From Thermogymnomonas acidicola JCM 13583 (GTDB taxonomy: Archaea > Thermoplasmatota > Thermoplasmata > Thermoplasmatales > Thermoplasmataceae): 64,000 nucleotides of DNA. The notes under the pieces were generated by a model, which did no database searches, had not been told where the DNA came from, and was given only the letters and a program-made list of their open reading frames with translations. Numbering within the stretch: the first letter of the stretch is position 1; every line of letters begins with the position of its first letter. Position numbers and translations under genes: made by a program. This document shows, piece by piece, positions 9,735 to 20,060 of the stretch. The stretch is taken from NCBI RefSeq assembly GCF_001316105.1, contig NZ_BBCP01000004.1:83752-147751 (forward strand), written 5' to 3'.

Positions 9735-10890
9735 ATGTTCTACGTGAAGGAGGGAATAATGCCAGAGAGCAGGCACACATACACCGACAGGAACAACCTG
9801 CTCAGGGAGGAGCTGTTCGGCGAGGAGAGCTTCGATGGCCCGTACTCGCTGCTCTACCATCTGAACGAGCCCACGGACATAGTGTCTGTCAGTTACGAGA
9901 GGAGGAGCGTGAATGTGCTAGAAGATGGCTTCAGGCACAGGCACCTCAGGGCATCAGGCATACCGGTAAAGCAGGACTTCCAGAGCTCGATGACACCCCC
10001 TCATGCTGAACGAGGACATAGAGATAGGGGGGGTGGCGCACTTCAGCGGCTCCACGGAGGTGTTCAGGAGGAGCGCACTGATGGACGAGCTCTTCTTCGT
10101 GCACTCCGGCACTGGCACCCTCCAATCTGTATTCGGCGACCTCAGGTACTCTGCAGGCGATTACCTCTACGTCCCGAAGGGCACCACTTACAGGTTCCAG
10201 CCACAGGGTGAGAACAGGTTCTTCTACGTCAGGGCCGCATCGAGGATAGCGTCCCACCCCCCCGGTACCTGAACGCTTACGGGCAGCTGAAGGAAGGGAC
10301 GCCCTACTACGAGAGGGACATCAGGGTACCGGAGCTCAGGGAGGCCAGCAAGGAGAGGGGCCAGTTCAAGGTCATGGTCGAATACTCTGACGGCTACGTG
10401 ATAGAAACCAGGGACAGGCACCCGTTCGATGTGGTTGGCTGGGACGGCCACCTCTACCCCCCTTCGCCATAAATGTGGACAGGATGGCGCCCATAGTCGG
10501 CAAGCTGCACCAGCCCCCCCTCCTGTGCACGAGACATTCAGCGGGAAGGGCTTCATGGTCGGCACATTCCTGCCCAGGAAGTTCGACTTCCACCCCCCCC
10601 AGGGCCATACCCATATCCTACTACCACAGCAACATCGATACCGACGAGGTGCTCTTCTATTCATCGGGCAACTTCATGAGCAGGCGTGGCATAGAGGCAG
10701 AATCGATCACCGTGCACGTCAGGGGCCTCATACACGGACCGCAGCCCGGTGCAGTTGAGGCAGCCATAGGCAAGGAGGCACAGACGAGGTTGCAGTGATG
10801 GTTGAAGCGTACAGGCCTCTCAGATTCACGGAGCAATCCGCACAAATAGAGGATAAGGATTACATGGGGGGGTCATGGCACAGGAGATAA
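9735..10890 (+). CDS. hmgA: homogentisate 1,2-dioxygenase, several frameshifts
   Basis: Cupin-fold iron dioxygenase that opens homogentisate to maleylacetoacetate. In order: YSLLYHLNEPT, LMDELFFVHSGTGTLQS, GDYLYVPKGTTYRF, DVVGWDGHLYP, the FDFHP turn, ISYYHSNIDTDEVLFYSSG (metal ligands), SRRGIEAESITVH and GLIHGPQPGA. Breaks occur near 9995, 10256, 10462, 10520, 10598 and 10776, nearly all at C runs. The true C-terminus is in a third frame (AVMVEAYRPLRF, then GSWHRR) and stops at TAA 10888. That overlaps the ATG 10875 of the next gene by 16 bp, so the operon continues. Confidence 0.92.
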
Positions 10891-11933
10891 CGGAGTTCTC
10901 GTACCCCCTCATAAAGAAGGTCTTGAGCGGAGAGGGCAGCCTCGGGAAAATCCCGCAGATACTGAAGGAAGAGGGGGGGTGCAGGAGACTGCTCGTTGTT
11001 TCCTCGAACTCCGTGTGGAGGAGCCACTTCTATTCAGAGCTGCTTGACAGCCTGGACATCAGCATAGAGGAGTTCCATGAGGTGACGCAGCACTCACCTG
11101 TGGAGGAGATAGAGCACGGGGGGGTGGAGATGCTAAGGAACAGGAACTGCGACTGCATCCTCTCCATAGGAGGGGGGGGAAGCGTCCAGGATTCATCGAA
11201 GCTCATGAGGAAGTTCTACGAAACCGGGATAAAGCATGTTGCAGTGCCCACAACACTCTCAGCAGCAGAGTTCTCACCCTCCGCCGGCTATTCACTGGGT
11301 GGAGAAAAGATGGGCATGAGGGACCCTGAGATGGTTCCGGGCTACGTCATCCTGGACCCCCCCAGGGCCACCCTTGAGACGCCTGACTGGCTCTGGTTGT
11401 CCACGGGGGGGATAAGGGCCCTCGACCATGCAGTGGAGACACTTGTGGACAGCGGCAACACGGAGATATCAGAGACGTTCGCACTCATGGCTATAGAGAA
11501 GCTCTTCACAAACCTGGGCTCCAGGGACACCAGGGCGAGGTTGCAGTGCCAGATAGCCTCATGGTACTCATACTTCCAGGCCTCCGACATTTCCCTTGGC
11601 ACTGGCCACAGGATAGGGCGTGCCATTGGGGGGGCGAAGTGGGATATACCGCACGGCATGACAAGCTGCATAACCCTGCCTGTGATGGCAAGGTACTACT
11701 CGCTCAGGCACACCGCCCAGATGGCCAAGGTGGCCAGGGCAATAGGGTTCAGGGGGGGATCCGATGAGGAGATGCTGGCCTCCAAGGCAGCGGAGGCCAT
11801 ATCCATACTGATCGAGAAGTTCGGCCTGAGGCACAGGCTCTCTGACTTCGGCATATCACACGACGACCTCGGCGAGATTGCCGGCAAGGTCGGAGGGAGC
11901 GACACACTGAAGCTCCTGGAGGAGATGCTGTGA
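10875..11933 (+). CDS. iron-containing alcohol dehydrogenase family protein
   Basis: 352 residues, uninterrupted. NAD-binding SIGGGGSVQDSSKL is the family GGGSxxD motif with one extra Gly. VPTTLSAAEFSPSAG and GGIRALDHAVE match the maleylacetate-reductase/Fe-ADH branch. Metal ligands D and H of ALDHAVE, the first His of GTGHRIGRAIGG and the His of IPHGM are present. The second His of the usual HxxxH pair is Arg, and in FucO-like enzymes that position is a catalytic His. The start overlaps homogentisate dioxygenase by 16 bp, so it is probably part of the aromatic degradation operon; its substrate is unknown. Confidence 0.8.
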   Translation: MAQEITEFSYPLIKKVLSGEGSLGKIPQILKEEGGCRRLLVVSSNSVWRSHFYSELLDSLDISIEEFHEVTQHSPVEEIEHGGVEMLRNRNCDCILSIGGGGSVQDSSKLMRKFYETGIKHVAVPTTLSAAEFSPSAGYSLGGEKMGMRDPEMVPGYVILDPPRATLETPDWLWLSTGGIRALDHAVETLVDSGNTEISETFALMAIEKLFTNLGSRDTRARLQCQIASWYSYFQASDISLGTGHRIGRAIGGAKWDIPHGMTSCITLPVMARYYSLRHTAQMAKVARAIGFRGGSDEEMLASKAAEAISILIEKFGLRHRLSDFGISHDDLGEIAGKVGGSDTLKLLEEML

Positions 11934-12114
11934 ATGCCCACAGAAGTCCCCGGCGCACACTGCGTGATGGGCAGTGGACGCCTCTGACATGCATGCTGCA
12001 GGTTGCAGGGCCTGCACCATGGGCAGTCACTCCCTCTTTGCCTGGTTTCGGCAAGCGACGTTGTTAATATCTGTGAGTGCTGTAGGGAACCCAACGGGCG
12101 ATACACTTTAATAC

Positions 12115-13385
12115 ATGCACCTTATTGTTGAGAGCGTGCATATACCAGTTGAGATCTACATCATCATCGCATCATCGGTCGTTTCATTCATATACTACAT
12201 GATAAACGGCTTCGCCTCCGTCTTCTACTCAAAGAACAGGGAGTACAGCATTTACGGGCCCGGCGATGTCACGGTCGTCATGCCTGTGTACAACGAGGAC
12301 GTCCAGACCTTCAGGATGGCTGTCAACTCCATCGCCAGGCAGAAACCGGCCAGGTTCATAGTGGTTGGCGACTCCAGTGATGAGCCGTACAGGACGATAG
12401 CAACATCTGCAGGTGCCGAGTTCTACCTGAACATCCCCAGGCAGGGAAAGAGGAAGGCCCTGGCATACGCGATGAGGATGGTGAAGACACCCCCTTGTCA
12501 TGTTTGTGGACAGCGACACCATTGTCCCCCGATGGGGGGGCCATTATGAGCATGGCCTCCAAGGTAGGGCCGAACATAGGTGGTGTTGGAGCGAACATAG
12601 GCATAATCAATGACGGGAGGAAGGTCTCATACAGTTCGGAATTTGTTGAGAGGATGAGGGAGATCATATTCAGGGCGCTGTCAAAGAACGGCAGCACCAT
12701 GGTCCTGGACGGCCGCTGCTGCCTGTACAGGACTGGCCTGATTTCAGAGCTCATACTTTCAGAGAAGTTCACCGATCCAAGGGTCCTTGGGAAGAGGAGC
12801 GTCATGGGTGACGACAGGCAGATGACCAGTTACATCATCTCGAAGGGCTACAGGGCCATCAAGGACTTTGATGTGAAGGTCCTCACGAAGTCCCAGGAGA
12901 GTTTCAGGAAGTTCTTCAGGCAGCAGGTGAGGTGGGCCAGGGTAGGCTGGTACTACTACTTCAAGGAACTGTTAAACGGCACCGCGAGGAAAGCAGGCGC
13001 GCTCTACACCTTCGAGCAGACTTATGCCTACACTCTCCCTATCCTCCTGATCGTGCTGGGCCTCATGCGCTTCTACGATGTCATTTACTGGCACCTTGCA
13101 GTCCACCACTTCGAGTTCTACCACCACTTCCATCCAGAGCACCTGTTAACAGCAATGATCGCCTTCAACACCAGGTTCAAGGACGTTTTCATCACGAGGG
13201 CCATGACCAGCATCCTGGACTTCTTCGGCCTGTCCATATTCGCAATATCGCTCAACGCCAAGATGGGCAAGGAGAGGCTCAGGGTGTGGGGGGGATACGG
13301 TGCAATCGCCCTGCTGCTGATGTTCATAACCACGGTGTACGGGCTGTTCACCTTCTGGAAGCAGGGACGCTGGCTGACAAGGTGA
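12115..13385 (+). CDS. membrane glycosyltransferase family 2, frameshifted
   Basis: Processive-type GT2 similar in layout to hyaluronan/cellulose synthases: an N-terminal membrane segment (residues ~10-32), TVVMPVYNED, the FVDSDTIV metal site, VMGDDRQMT, and QQVRWARVGW (Q-x-x-R-W), then C-terminal membrane segments. Two +1 errors near 12490-12494 and 12526-12530 (C5 for C4) put MFVDSDTIV out of frame, and both must be fixed to recover the active site. It probably makes a cell-surface polysaccharide or glycolipid. It stands alone with its own AT-rich leader, and ftsZ follows 67 bp downstream. Confidence 0.85.
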
Positions 13386-13452
13386 GCGCCCAATCGCCTG
13401 TTGAGTCAAAATGTTATTATCTAACCTTGCCAATCATATATGTTGAACATAC

Positions 13453-14549
13453 ATGTCCGTCGAGTTTTTTGATGACGACGACAGATCGGTGCTTGTGACG
13501 GATGAGGAGCTCAGGCAGATAATAGAGAAGCTGAGGGTCAAGATCAAGGTCTTCGGGGGGGCCGGGGGTGCAGGCTCCAACACGGTTGACAGGCTCTTCA
13601 ACGACAACCTGACTGGGGTCGAGCTCATAGCTGCCAACACAGACGCCAGGCACCTTCTGAGGAAGAAGGCGCACCACAAGATCATACTGGGAAAGAACCT
13701 CACTAGGGGGCCTTGGCTCCGGTGCCAACCCGCAGATCGGCGAGCAGGCGGCAAGGGAAGCGGATGCGGAGATAATGAAATACATATCGGGCGCAGACAT
13801 AGTCTTCGTAGCTGCTGGCCTCGGGGGCGGCACGGGCACCGGGAGTGCCCCCCCATACATAGCTTCGAGGGCAAGGGAGGCCGGGGGGGCGCTCGCCATA
13901 TCTGTGGTCACACTGCCGTTCTCCTCTGAGGGCGCTGTGAGGATGAACAATGCCAAGTGGGGGGGCCTCACAAAGCTGCTCTCCGCCTCAGACTGCGTCC
14001 TCGTGATCCCTAACGACAGCCTGGCCAGCGTATCCCCCCGACACTGAACTTGACAAGGCCTTCAGGTTCGTGGATGAGGTGATAGAGAGGACGATAAAGG
14101 GCATATCGGAGCTCGTGACCAAGCCGGGGGGGGTCATAAACCTGGACTTCAACGACCTCAAAACTGTTGTCAGGGACAGCGGCCTGGCAATGGTGGGCAT
14201 CGGCCAGGCAACCGGAGAGCCGGGTGACAGGATCAGGCAGGCCATAGAGGCCGCGTTCAACTTCCCATACCTCAAGGTGGACATGAAGACCGCAACCGGC
14301 GTCATAATAAATGTCACCGGTGGGCTCGACATGATACTAGAGGAGGTCAACGCGACGGCAGAGGAGGTCAGGAAGAAGGTCGGCAAGGGAACAAGGATAA
14401 TCCTGGGGGGGGCCACCCTTGACAAGGAGATGAACGGAAAGATCCAGGTGCTCATAGTCGCCACAGGGGGGGTCACATCGCCACTGCTTGCGGAGATGAA
14501 CATAACACCCAACAGCAAGGGGGGGCCAGGCCTGGATTTCATAAACTGA
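13453..14549 (+). CDS. ftsZ: FtsZ cell-division GTPase, frameshifted
   Basis: Tubulin-fold GTPase that forms the division ring. The T1 loop reads KVFGGAGGAGSNTV, one Gly longer than the family's KV-G-x-GGAGSNT, because of G7 at 13555-13561. The tubulin signature GGGTGTGSAPP and the T7 segment INLDFNDLKTV are present. Frame breaks: near 13706-13710 (G5 for G4; four gives LGSGANPQIGEQAA) and near 14033-14039 (C6 for C5; five gives VSPDTELDKAF). About 365 residues after repair. The N-terminal acidic extension and the IN-rich C-terminal end fit a euryarchaeal FtsZ. Confidence 0.95.
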
Positions 14550-14643
14550 CCCGTTGCATTATTGTGGCAGCAAAGGTCAAAAAATGTTTTTAAAGCAGTC
14601 TAGGATTAGGCAGAGGTTATGAGTCTGGCCAGAGGCCGGGTGG

Positions 14644-15513
14644 ATGGTAAAATTGGCAGACAATTCTCAGGTTTATGAATACAGCGTTGAGGATCTGAAG
14701 AGGGTGGCCACCAGGATAAGGAGGCACATAATCGAGATGGTCTATTCCGCAAAGAGCGGCCATCCCGGCGGTTCCCTAAGCATAACCGACGTGCTCACAG
14801 TCCTCTACTTCAGGGAGATGCGCATAGACCCGCAGAACCCGGATGACCCAAGGAGGGACAGGCTCATCATGAGCAAGGGCCACGCGTCACCTGCCCTTTA
14901 TGCCACCCTGGCTGTCAGGGGCTTCTTCCCCCCCGAGGAACTGCTGACAGGCTTCAGGAAGCTCAACTCCAAGCTGGAGGGGCATGTGCACAGGGGGGGC
15001 GTACCGGGCGTGGAGGCGTCCACGGGCTCCCTGGGGGGGCAGGGCCTTGGCATAGGCATAGGCATGGGCCTGGCAGCAAGGCTGAACAACCTCGATTACC
15101 ACGTTTACGTGATCCTGGGAGACGGCGAGATCCAGGAGGGGGGGAACGTATGGGAGTCCCTCATGGCAGGGTTCAAGTACAGGGTATCCAACGTCACTGC
15201 AATACTGGACAGGAACGGGGTCCAGCTGGACGGCTTCACGAAGGATGTCATGCCGGTGAACGACATAAAGGCCATGGTGGAGGGCTTCGGGTGGAAGGTT
15301 CTGGAGATAGACGGCCATAACTACGACCAGATAATCTCGGCAATAGAGTTCTGCAAGTCATACAGGGACGGGCCGACATTCATCATCGCCAACACTGTGA
15401 AGGGCAAGGGCGTGAGCTACATGGAGAACAACCCCAAGTATCACGGTAGCCCGCCCGCCAACGAGGAGGAGTACAGGAAGGCCCTCTCTGAACTGACCCT
15501 GGAGGGAGCATGA
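14644..15513 (+). CDS. transketolase N-terminal subunit
   Basis: ThDP-binding half of a split transketolase (non-oxidative pentose phosphate pathway). It has SGHPGGSLS, MSKGHASPALYA, STGSLGGQGLG (the family has STGSLGQGL) and GDGEIQEGGNVWES (family EG-N/x-VWE). Both extra Gly residues come from G7 runs at 15033-15039 and 15138-15144. 289 residues. ATG 14644 follows GGTGG. A TTTTTAAA element lies ~55 bp upstream. The stop overlaps the start of the C-terminal subunit by 4 bp. Confidence 0.93.
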   Translation: MVKLADNSQVYEYSVEDLKRVATRIRRHIIEMVYSAKSGHPGGSLSITDVLTVLYFREMRIDPQNPDDPRRDRLIMSKGHASPALYATLAVRGFFPPEELLTGFRKLNSKLEGHVHRGGVPGVEASTGSLGGQGLGIGIGMGLAARLNNLDYHVYVILGDGEIQEGGNVWESLMAGFKYRVSNVTAILDRNGVQLDGFTKDVMPVNDIKAMVEGFGWKVLEIDGHNYDQIISAIEFCKSYRDGPTFIIANTVKGKGVSYMENNPKYHGSPPANEEEYRKALSELTLEGA

Positions 15514-16475
15514 TGGTGACGGAGAGCCTGAGGGACGCCTACGGGGGGAGAAGCTTGTTGAGCTGGGCGGGAGGTACAGGGACCTGGTGGTTCTGGACGC
15601 AGACCTGTCCACATCAACAAAGACCGCACTCTTCGGGAAGAAGTACCCGGACAGGTTCTTCAACATGGGGATAGCGGAGCAGTCCATGGTCACCACTGCG
15701 GCGGGCCTGGCGCTGTCGGGAAAGATTGTGTTCGCGTCCACATTCGCAGTGTTCCTGATGAGGACCTACGAGCAGATCAGGCAGTCCGTGTGCTACAACA
15801 ACCTGAACGTGAAGTTCGTCGTAACGCATGCGGGCATTACTGTGGGTGAGGACGGCGCAACTCACCAGATAATAGAGGACGTGGGCATAATGTCCGGCCT
15901 CCCGAACATGAGGGTCATAGTCCCAGTGGACTCCGTGGAGACTACCAGCGTTATCGAGTACCTTGTGGAGGAGACAAAGACCCCCTATTATGTGAGGCTG
16001 AGCAGGGAGAAGTTCCCCCCCATCCTGAACGACGAATCTTACGAATACAGGCCCGGAAGGTCCGTGACCTTCAAGGACGGCTCAGACATAACCATAGTGG
16101 CCATGGGCGTGATGGTCTCCATGGCACTGAAGGCTGCTGAGACCCTCAAGAGCAGGGGGGGATAGATGCAAGGGTCATCAACATGTCCTCAATAAAGCCC
16201 ATAGACAGGTACGCAATAATCAAGGCAGCCAGGGAGACCGGAAGGATCGTGACTGCGGAGGAGCACTCCATATACAATGGCCTCGGCAGCAGGGTTGCCG
16301 AGGTGGTGGGGGGGAGTATCCCGTGCCGGTGTGGAGGATAGGCATGAGGGATACCTTCGGGAAGTCGGGAAAGGCCTGGGAGCTCTTCGATTACTTTCAT
16401 ATTGGCGTGGAGGATATAGTGAGGATCGCAGAGAGCTGCTTCAGGGAGGAAAAGAGGTATGAAAATATTCCTTGA
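15510..16475 (+). CDS. transketolase C-terminal subunit, frameshifted
   Basis: Pyrimidine-binding half of the split transketolase. [20 protein letters not shown] contains the catalytic Glu, followed by [17 protein letters not shown] and [14 protein letters not shown]. Breaks lie at G6 15543-15548 (four G restores [12 protein letters not shown]) and G7 16155-16161 (five G restores [12 protein letters not shown]). G7 at 16309-16315 adds a Gly in VVGEYPV. ATG 15510 overlaps the stop of the N-terminal subunit, and TGA 16473 lies inside the transaldolase gene, so all three are one operon. Confidence 0.9.
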
Positions 16476-17129
16476 CACAGCGAGCGTTGACGAGATAAGG
16501 CAGGGAGTGGAGTGGGGCATTGTCGACGGCGTCACCACGAACCCTACGCTCATATCCAAGGAGAAAGGCAAGAGCTTCTCGGAGGTCGTTAAGGAGATAC
16601 TTAGGATAACGCCTGGCCCCCGTGAGCATAGAGGTCGTGGGGGACGAAGTACGAGGATATGGTCAGGCAGGCCCAGAAGATAAGGCAGCTCGGGGGGGAC
16701 AACGCGGTTGTGAAGATACCCATGACAACTGACGGCCTCAGGGCCATAAGAACGTTGTCGCAGTCCAGGATACCTGTGAACTGCACCCTCATATTCAACC
16801 CTGTGCAGGCACTGCTGGCCGCGAAGGCAGGTGCAGAGTACGTGTCACCGTTCGTGGGCAGGCTCGATGACATAGGCCAGGACGGGATGGAGATCATAGA
16901 CCAGCTGAAGACCATATTCGTCAACTACGACATAAAGACCAAGATCCTCGTGGCATCTGTGAGGCACCCTGTCCATGTCCTGAGGGCAGCCATCATAGGT
17001 GCAGACGTTGTGACGATGCCGTTCGAGGTGCTGAAGAAGCTGCCAGTGCACCCGAAGACGGACGAGGGGCTTGCCAGGTTCCTGGAGGACTGGAAAAAGG
17101 TGAGCCCGTCTGGAGACCTCCCGCTCTAG
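16459..17129 (+). CDS. transaldolase (TalC/MipB type), frameshifted
   Basis: Short transaldolase/fructose-6-phosphate aldolase, ~220 residues. [22 protein letters not shown], the Schiff-base lysine in [19 protein letters not shown] and [11 protein letters not shown] are all visible. Two C/G runs of 5 at 16617-16621 and 16639-16643, each read as four, restore [16 protein letters not shown]. It completes the non-oxidative pentose phosphate operon with the two transketolase subunits. It converges on fttA with a 4-bp overlap. Confidence 0.93.
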
Positions 17130-19077
17130 TAGAGCCTGATGGTCTCCAGGTTCCTCAGGGCCACTGCCTCTATGCCGAACCTTGATTTTATCAGCTTGGC
17201 GAACTCCACGGTCTTCTCACCATCACCGTGGTTTACCAGTATCCTGTGGGGGGGCTTTGGCTGCATCGTGGCTATGTAGGCCAGGAGCTGCCTCTTGTCT
17301 GAGTGCCCGGAGAAGCCGTCCGCAGTCTCCACGGCCATCCTCACGGGGAGCTTTATCTGCTTTCCTCCCTCTGTCAGTGTCACCTCTGTTGCACCCCCCC
17401 TCTGTATCTTCCTGCCCAGCGTGCCCTCTGCCTGGTAGCCCACGAAGACAAGGGTGTGCCTGCTGTCGTCCACCCATGCCTTGAAGTACTCCATCACTGG
17501 CCCGCCGTTCATCATGCCTGACGTGGCGAGGACTATCTGGTTCTCGTCGCTGTCACATATATCCTCTCTCTGCTCCTTGGTCTCCACCCTCTTGAATATG
17601 GGCGAGAGGAACGGGTTCTCCTTCTTCACCATGATGCTCTCCCTGAGCGTCTTGTTCAGGTACTCCGGATATGCCGCATGGATCGCGGTTGCCTCCATTA
17701 TCATGCCGTCCAGGTAAACAGGCGCGTTCTTGATCTTCCCGTTCCTCATGGCGTCCTCGAGCACAAGCATGACCTCCTGGCTCCTCCCCACTGCGAAGAC
17801 AGGGATGAGCACGGAACCTCCCCGGTCGAATGTCCTGTTTATTATGTCGATGAGTGTGTTGGATGCCTCCTGCCTGGAGTGCTGGTAATCGTCCCTGCCA
17901 GCGTATGTGCTCTCCGTCATGAACGTCTCCACCCTGGGGGGGAACCTGTTGTTTGCCGGGTTGAAGAGCCAGGTCCGCTCGAACTTCACATCTCCGCTAA
18001 GGACAACGTTGTAGAGCCCCCTCGCCGATGTGCAGGTGCACGGAGGCGGAACCGAGTATGTGGCCCGCGTTGTAGAATGTGAGCCTCACGTCCCTTGTTA
18101 TGTCGGTGGTCTCGTTGTACTTCAGTACTATGGTGTGCTTCAGCATCTCCCTTATGTGCTTCGACTCGTAGGGTGCCTTGTGGCCTTCCGCGTGTGCCAC
18201 CTTTATGTAGTCCTGCTGCAGGAGAGCGGCAAGGTCCCTGGTCGGTGCGGTCATGTACACAGGGCCGTCGTAGCCGTACTTGAACAGGATGGGGGGGAGC
18301 AGGCCGGAGTGGTCAAGGTGTGCGTGTGTGAGGACCACGGCATCCAGGGAGCTGAACGGCTGCACCTCCGGCACGTACAGGTACGGGGGGGCGCCGGCCC
18401 ACGGCTGCTCGTCTATTTCGTTGGTGTTGAGCATGCCGCAGTCCACCAGGATCTTTGAGTTGTTGGTCGAGACCAAGGTGGCGCTCCTTCCCACCTCCCT
18501 GTGGCCACCGAGGGCGGTTATCCTGACCCATGTCTCACCGGGCATGGTGGGCTGGTTCAGTTTTAGGCCAAGGTCATGGAGGAATTTCTTCCTCTCCGCC
18601 TTCACCTCACGCAGGAACTCCCTGACCTCCTTCACAGTTCTGGAATACATTGGTGGGGGGGCCCTGACAACCCTGGGGGGACCACTTGGTCTTCTCCTTT
18701 ATCCTGCTGATCACGTCCGAGCTCCTGGACGTTATTATGGAAGGTTCGTCTGCTTCTATTATCACCTCTCCCGTGTCAGGCTCGAAGTAGATGTCCTGTA
18801 TCCCGGCCTCGGCGGGTACTATGTTCCTTATTGTCTCCTCAGCCTCCTTCTCCGGCTCCATGATCGACGGGTCGGGCCGTATCATCACGCGCCTCCTGAG
18901 CTCCTGGGCTATCTGCCTTGCTATGTCATCCCTCCTGGAGAAGAGGTCTATGTTCTTCGTGTAGACTACAATGGTTGGGCCCTCGTAATCGATTTCCGTT
19001 ATCTGGTTGTCTGGGAGCAGCTTGTCAAACAACGCCTTTGCCTCTGAAACGTAATCCCTAAAAGCCATCGCATACAC
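17126..19077 (-). CDS. fttA: FttA/aCPSF1, archaeal transcription-termination ribonuclease, frameshifted
   Basis: Two N-terminal KH-like domains ([13 protein letters not shown], then [14 protein letters not shown]), a metallo-beta-lactamase domain with [10 protein letters not shown] and AGHILGSAS, a beta-CASP domain ([29 protein letters not shown]) and the conserved end [10 protein letters not shown]. FttA cleaves nascent RNA after U-rich sites and terminates transcription. About 645 residues when joined. Breaks lie near 18676 (C6 for C5) and near 18017 (five G for four; four gives [18 protein letters not shown]). It is essential in methanogens. psmB lies immediately upstream on the same strand. 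Confidence 0.95.
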
Positions 19078-19119
19078 ACCCGCGGAAATGAAATGGATAT
19101 GATGTTACGTTGATTAAAA

Positions 19120-19760
19120 TCAGAGAGGAAGCTTTAGCTTCCTTATGATCTCCATTACCTCGTCCTCGGGCACTGCCCTGAAGCCGTTCTTCTTGTCTAT
19201 GACGGCCACGTCTATCATGCCCCCCCGAGGCCGAGTCCCTCTGCTTTGCAGCAGTGATGCCCCCCCGTACCACCATCTCGATGGCATCGTCCACGGGCAT
19301 GTCCTTCCTGAAGTCCCTCTCGAGGACACCGTAGACGAAAGGTGAGCCGGAGCCTGTGCTCACGTAAACGTCCTCCACTGCACCCCCCCGGCAGCGTCCA
19401 CGGAGAAGAGGTGGGGTGCCTTGTCATACCCACCGACAAGGAGCTGCACCATGTAAGGGTAGAACTTGGACTGGTTCAGTATGTTTGATAGCAGCGTGGC
19501 GGCAGCTCTATTGGCATGCTCACCCGCCTCTGTAACCTATATAGTTCCAGCTCTGCTTTCATGTACCTGACCAGGACCTGGGCATCACCCACCAGGCCCG
19601 CTATTGTCATGGCGGCATGGGTGTCTATCTGGTGAAGCTTTTTACCGTCCTTGTGCACTATGAAGTGATCCATCGTCACCCTTCTCTCCGTTGCCATCAC
19701 AACGGCGTCCTTGACAACTACACCTACTGTAGTTGTTCCTGTCTGTAGAGTCTGCTCCAT
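19120..19760 (-). CDS. psmB: proteasome beta subunit, frameshifted
   Basis: The propeptide MEQTLQTG is followed by the catalytic Thr of [13 protein letters not shown]. Then come [36 protein letters not shown] and [12 protein letters not shown], all typical of the archaeal 20S beta subunit. The gene is split into three frames (breaks near 19510-19515 and 19385-19395, and around 19217-19265 at C runs), rebuilding to ~210 residues. The start is taken at MEQ (19760), not the in-frame ATG further up, because archaeal propeptides are this short. It is divergent from the TPP-riboswitch transcript. Confidence 0.93.
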
Positions 19761-19864
19761 AATAACCACGCTCTGTAAAACCCCCCACACATAGATTTTT
19801 ACATCCTATTAAACCCTTTTTGTGCTCCATTCATGCCGCTGAAGGGCTTGCGGCGATGGCAAAG

Positions 19865-19870
19865 GTTATA
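19865..19870 (+). promoter_or_regulatory. probable TATA element for the riboswitch transcript
   Basis: GTTATA lies about 25 bp before the first conserved base of the TPP aptamer, the spacing expected of an archaeal promoter. A second AT-rich element at 19881-19888 would place the start inside the aptamer and is less likely. Confidence 0.4.
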
Positions 19871-19891
19871 CCGTTCATATCCATATAACCC

Positions 19892-19988
19892 GTTCGGGGG
19901 GGGAGCTCCGTAGGGGGGGGCTGAGAGGACCCATTGGGGGGGTCGACCCTTTGAACCTGATCCGGGTAATGCCGGCGTAGGGAGAGTG
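19892..19988 (+). ncRNA. TPP riboswitch (THI element) aptamer
   Basis: All three conserved blocks are present in order: GGGGAGCTCC near 19897-19909, CTGAGAGGA at 19921-19929, and the long 3' block CCTTTGAACCTGATCCGG at 19948-19965 followed by GTAATGCCGGCGTAGGGA to about 19983. The aptamer binds thiamine pyrophosphate. The G8 runs at 19896-19903 and 19913-19920 are probably over-long. It precedes an MFS transporter. THI elements before MFS-type thiamine transporters are known from Thermoplasma. Confidence 0.95.
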
Positions 19989-20034
19989 ATCGTATTGATG
20001 GAAAAGGGTTACGGAAATGGTATTTGGAGAGCTG

Positions 20035-20060
20035 CCCCCCCCGAGAGGGGGGGTGTTTTT
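20035..20060 (+). promoter_or_regulatory. hairpin plus U-tract between riboswitch and start codon: putative expression platform
   Basis: A C-run (20035-20042), GAGA, and a G-run (20047-20053) form a very stable GNRA-like-loop hairpin, directly followed by TGTTTTT and then GTG 20061. The 3' arm also holds the only Shine-Dalgarno-like GAGGGG before that GTG. The element could terminate transcription at the U-tract or hide the ribosome site when the aptamer is occupied. Run lengths are uncertain, but the pairing survives with four bases in each arm. Confidence 0.55.

Noticed and set aside
19998..20060. ATG 19998 as the start of the riboswitch-controlled transporter
   Set aside because: It would translate through the hairpin and adds a Pro/Gly-rich, non-conserved leader; GTG 20061 has a ribosome site and begins just before the first membrane segment.
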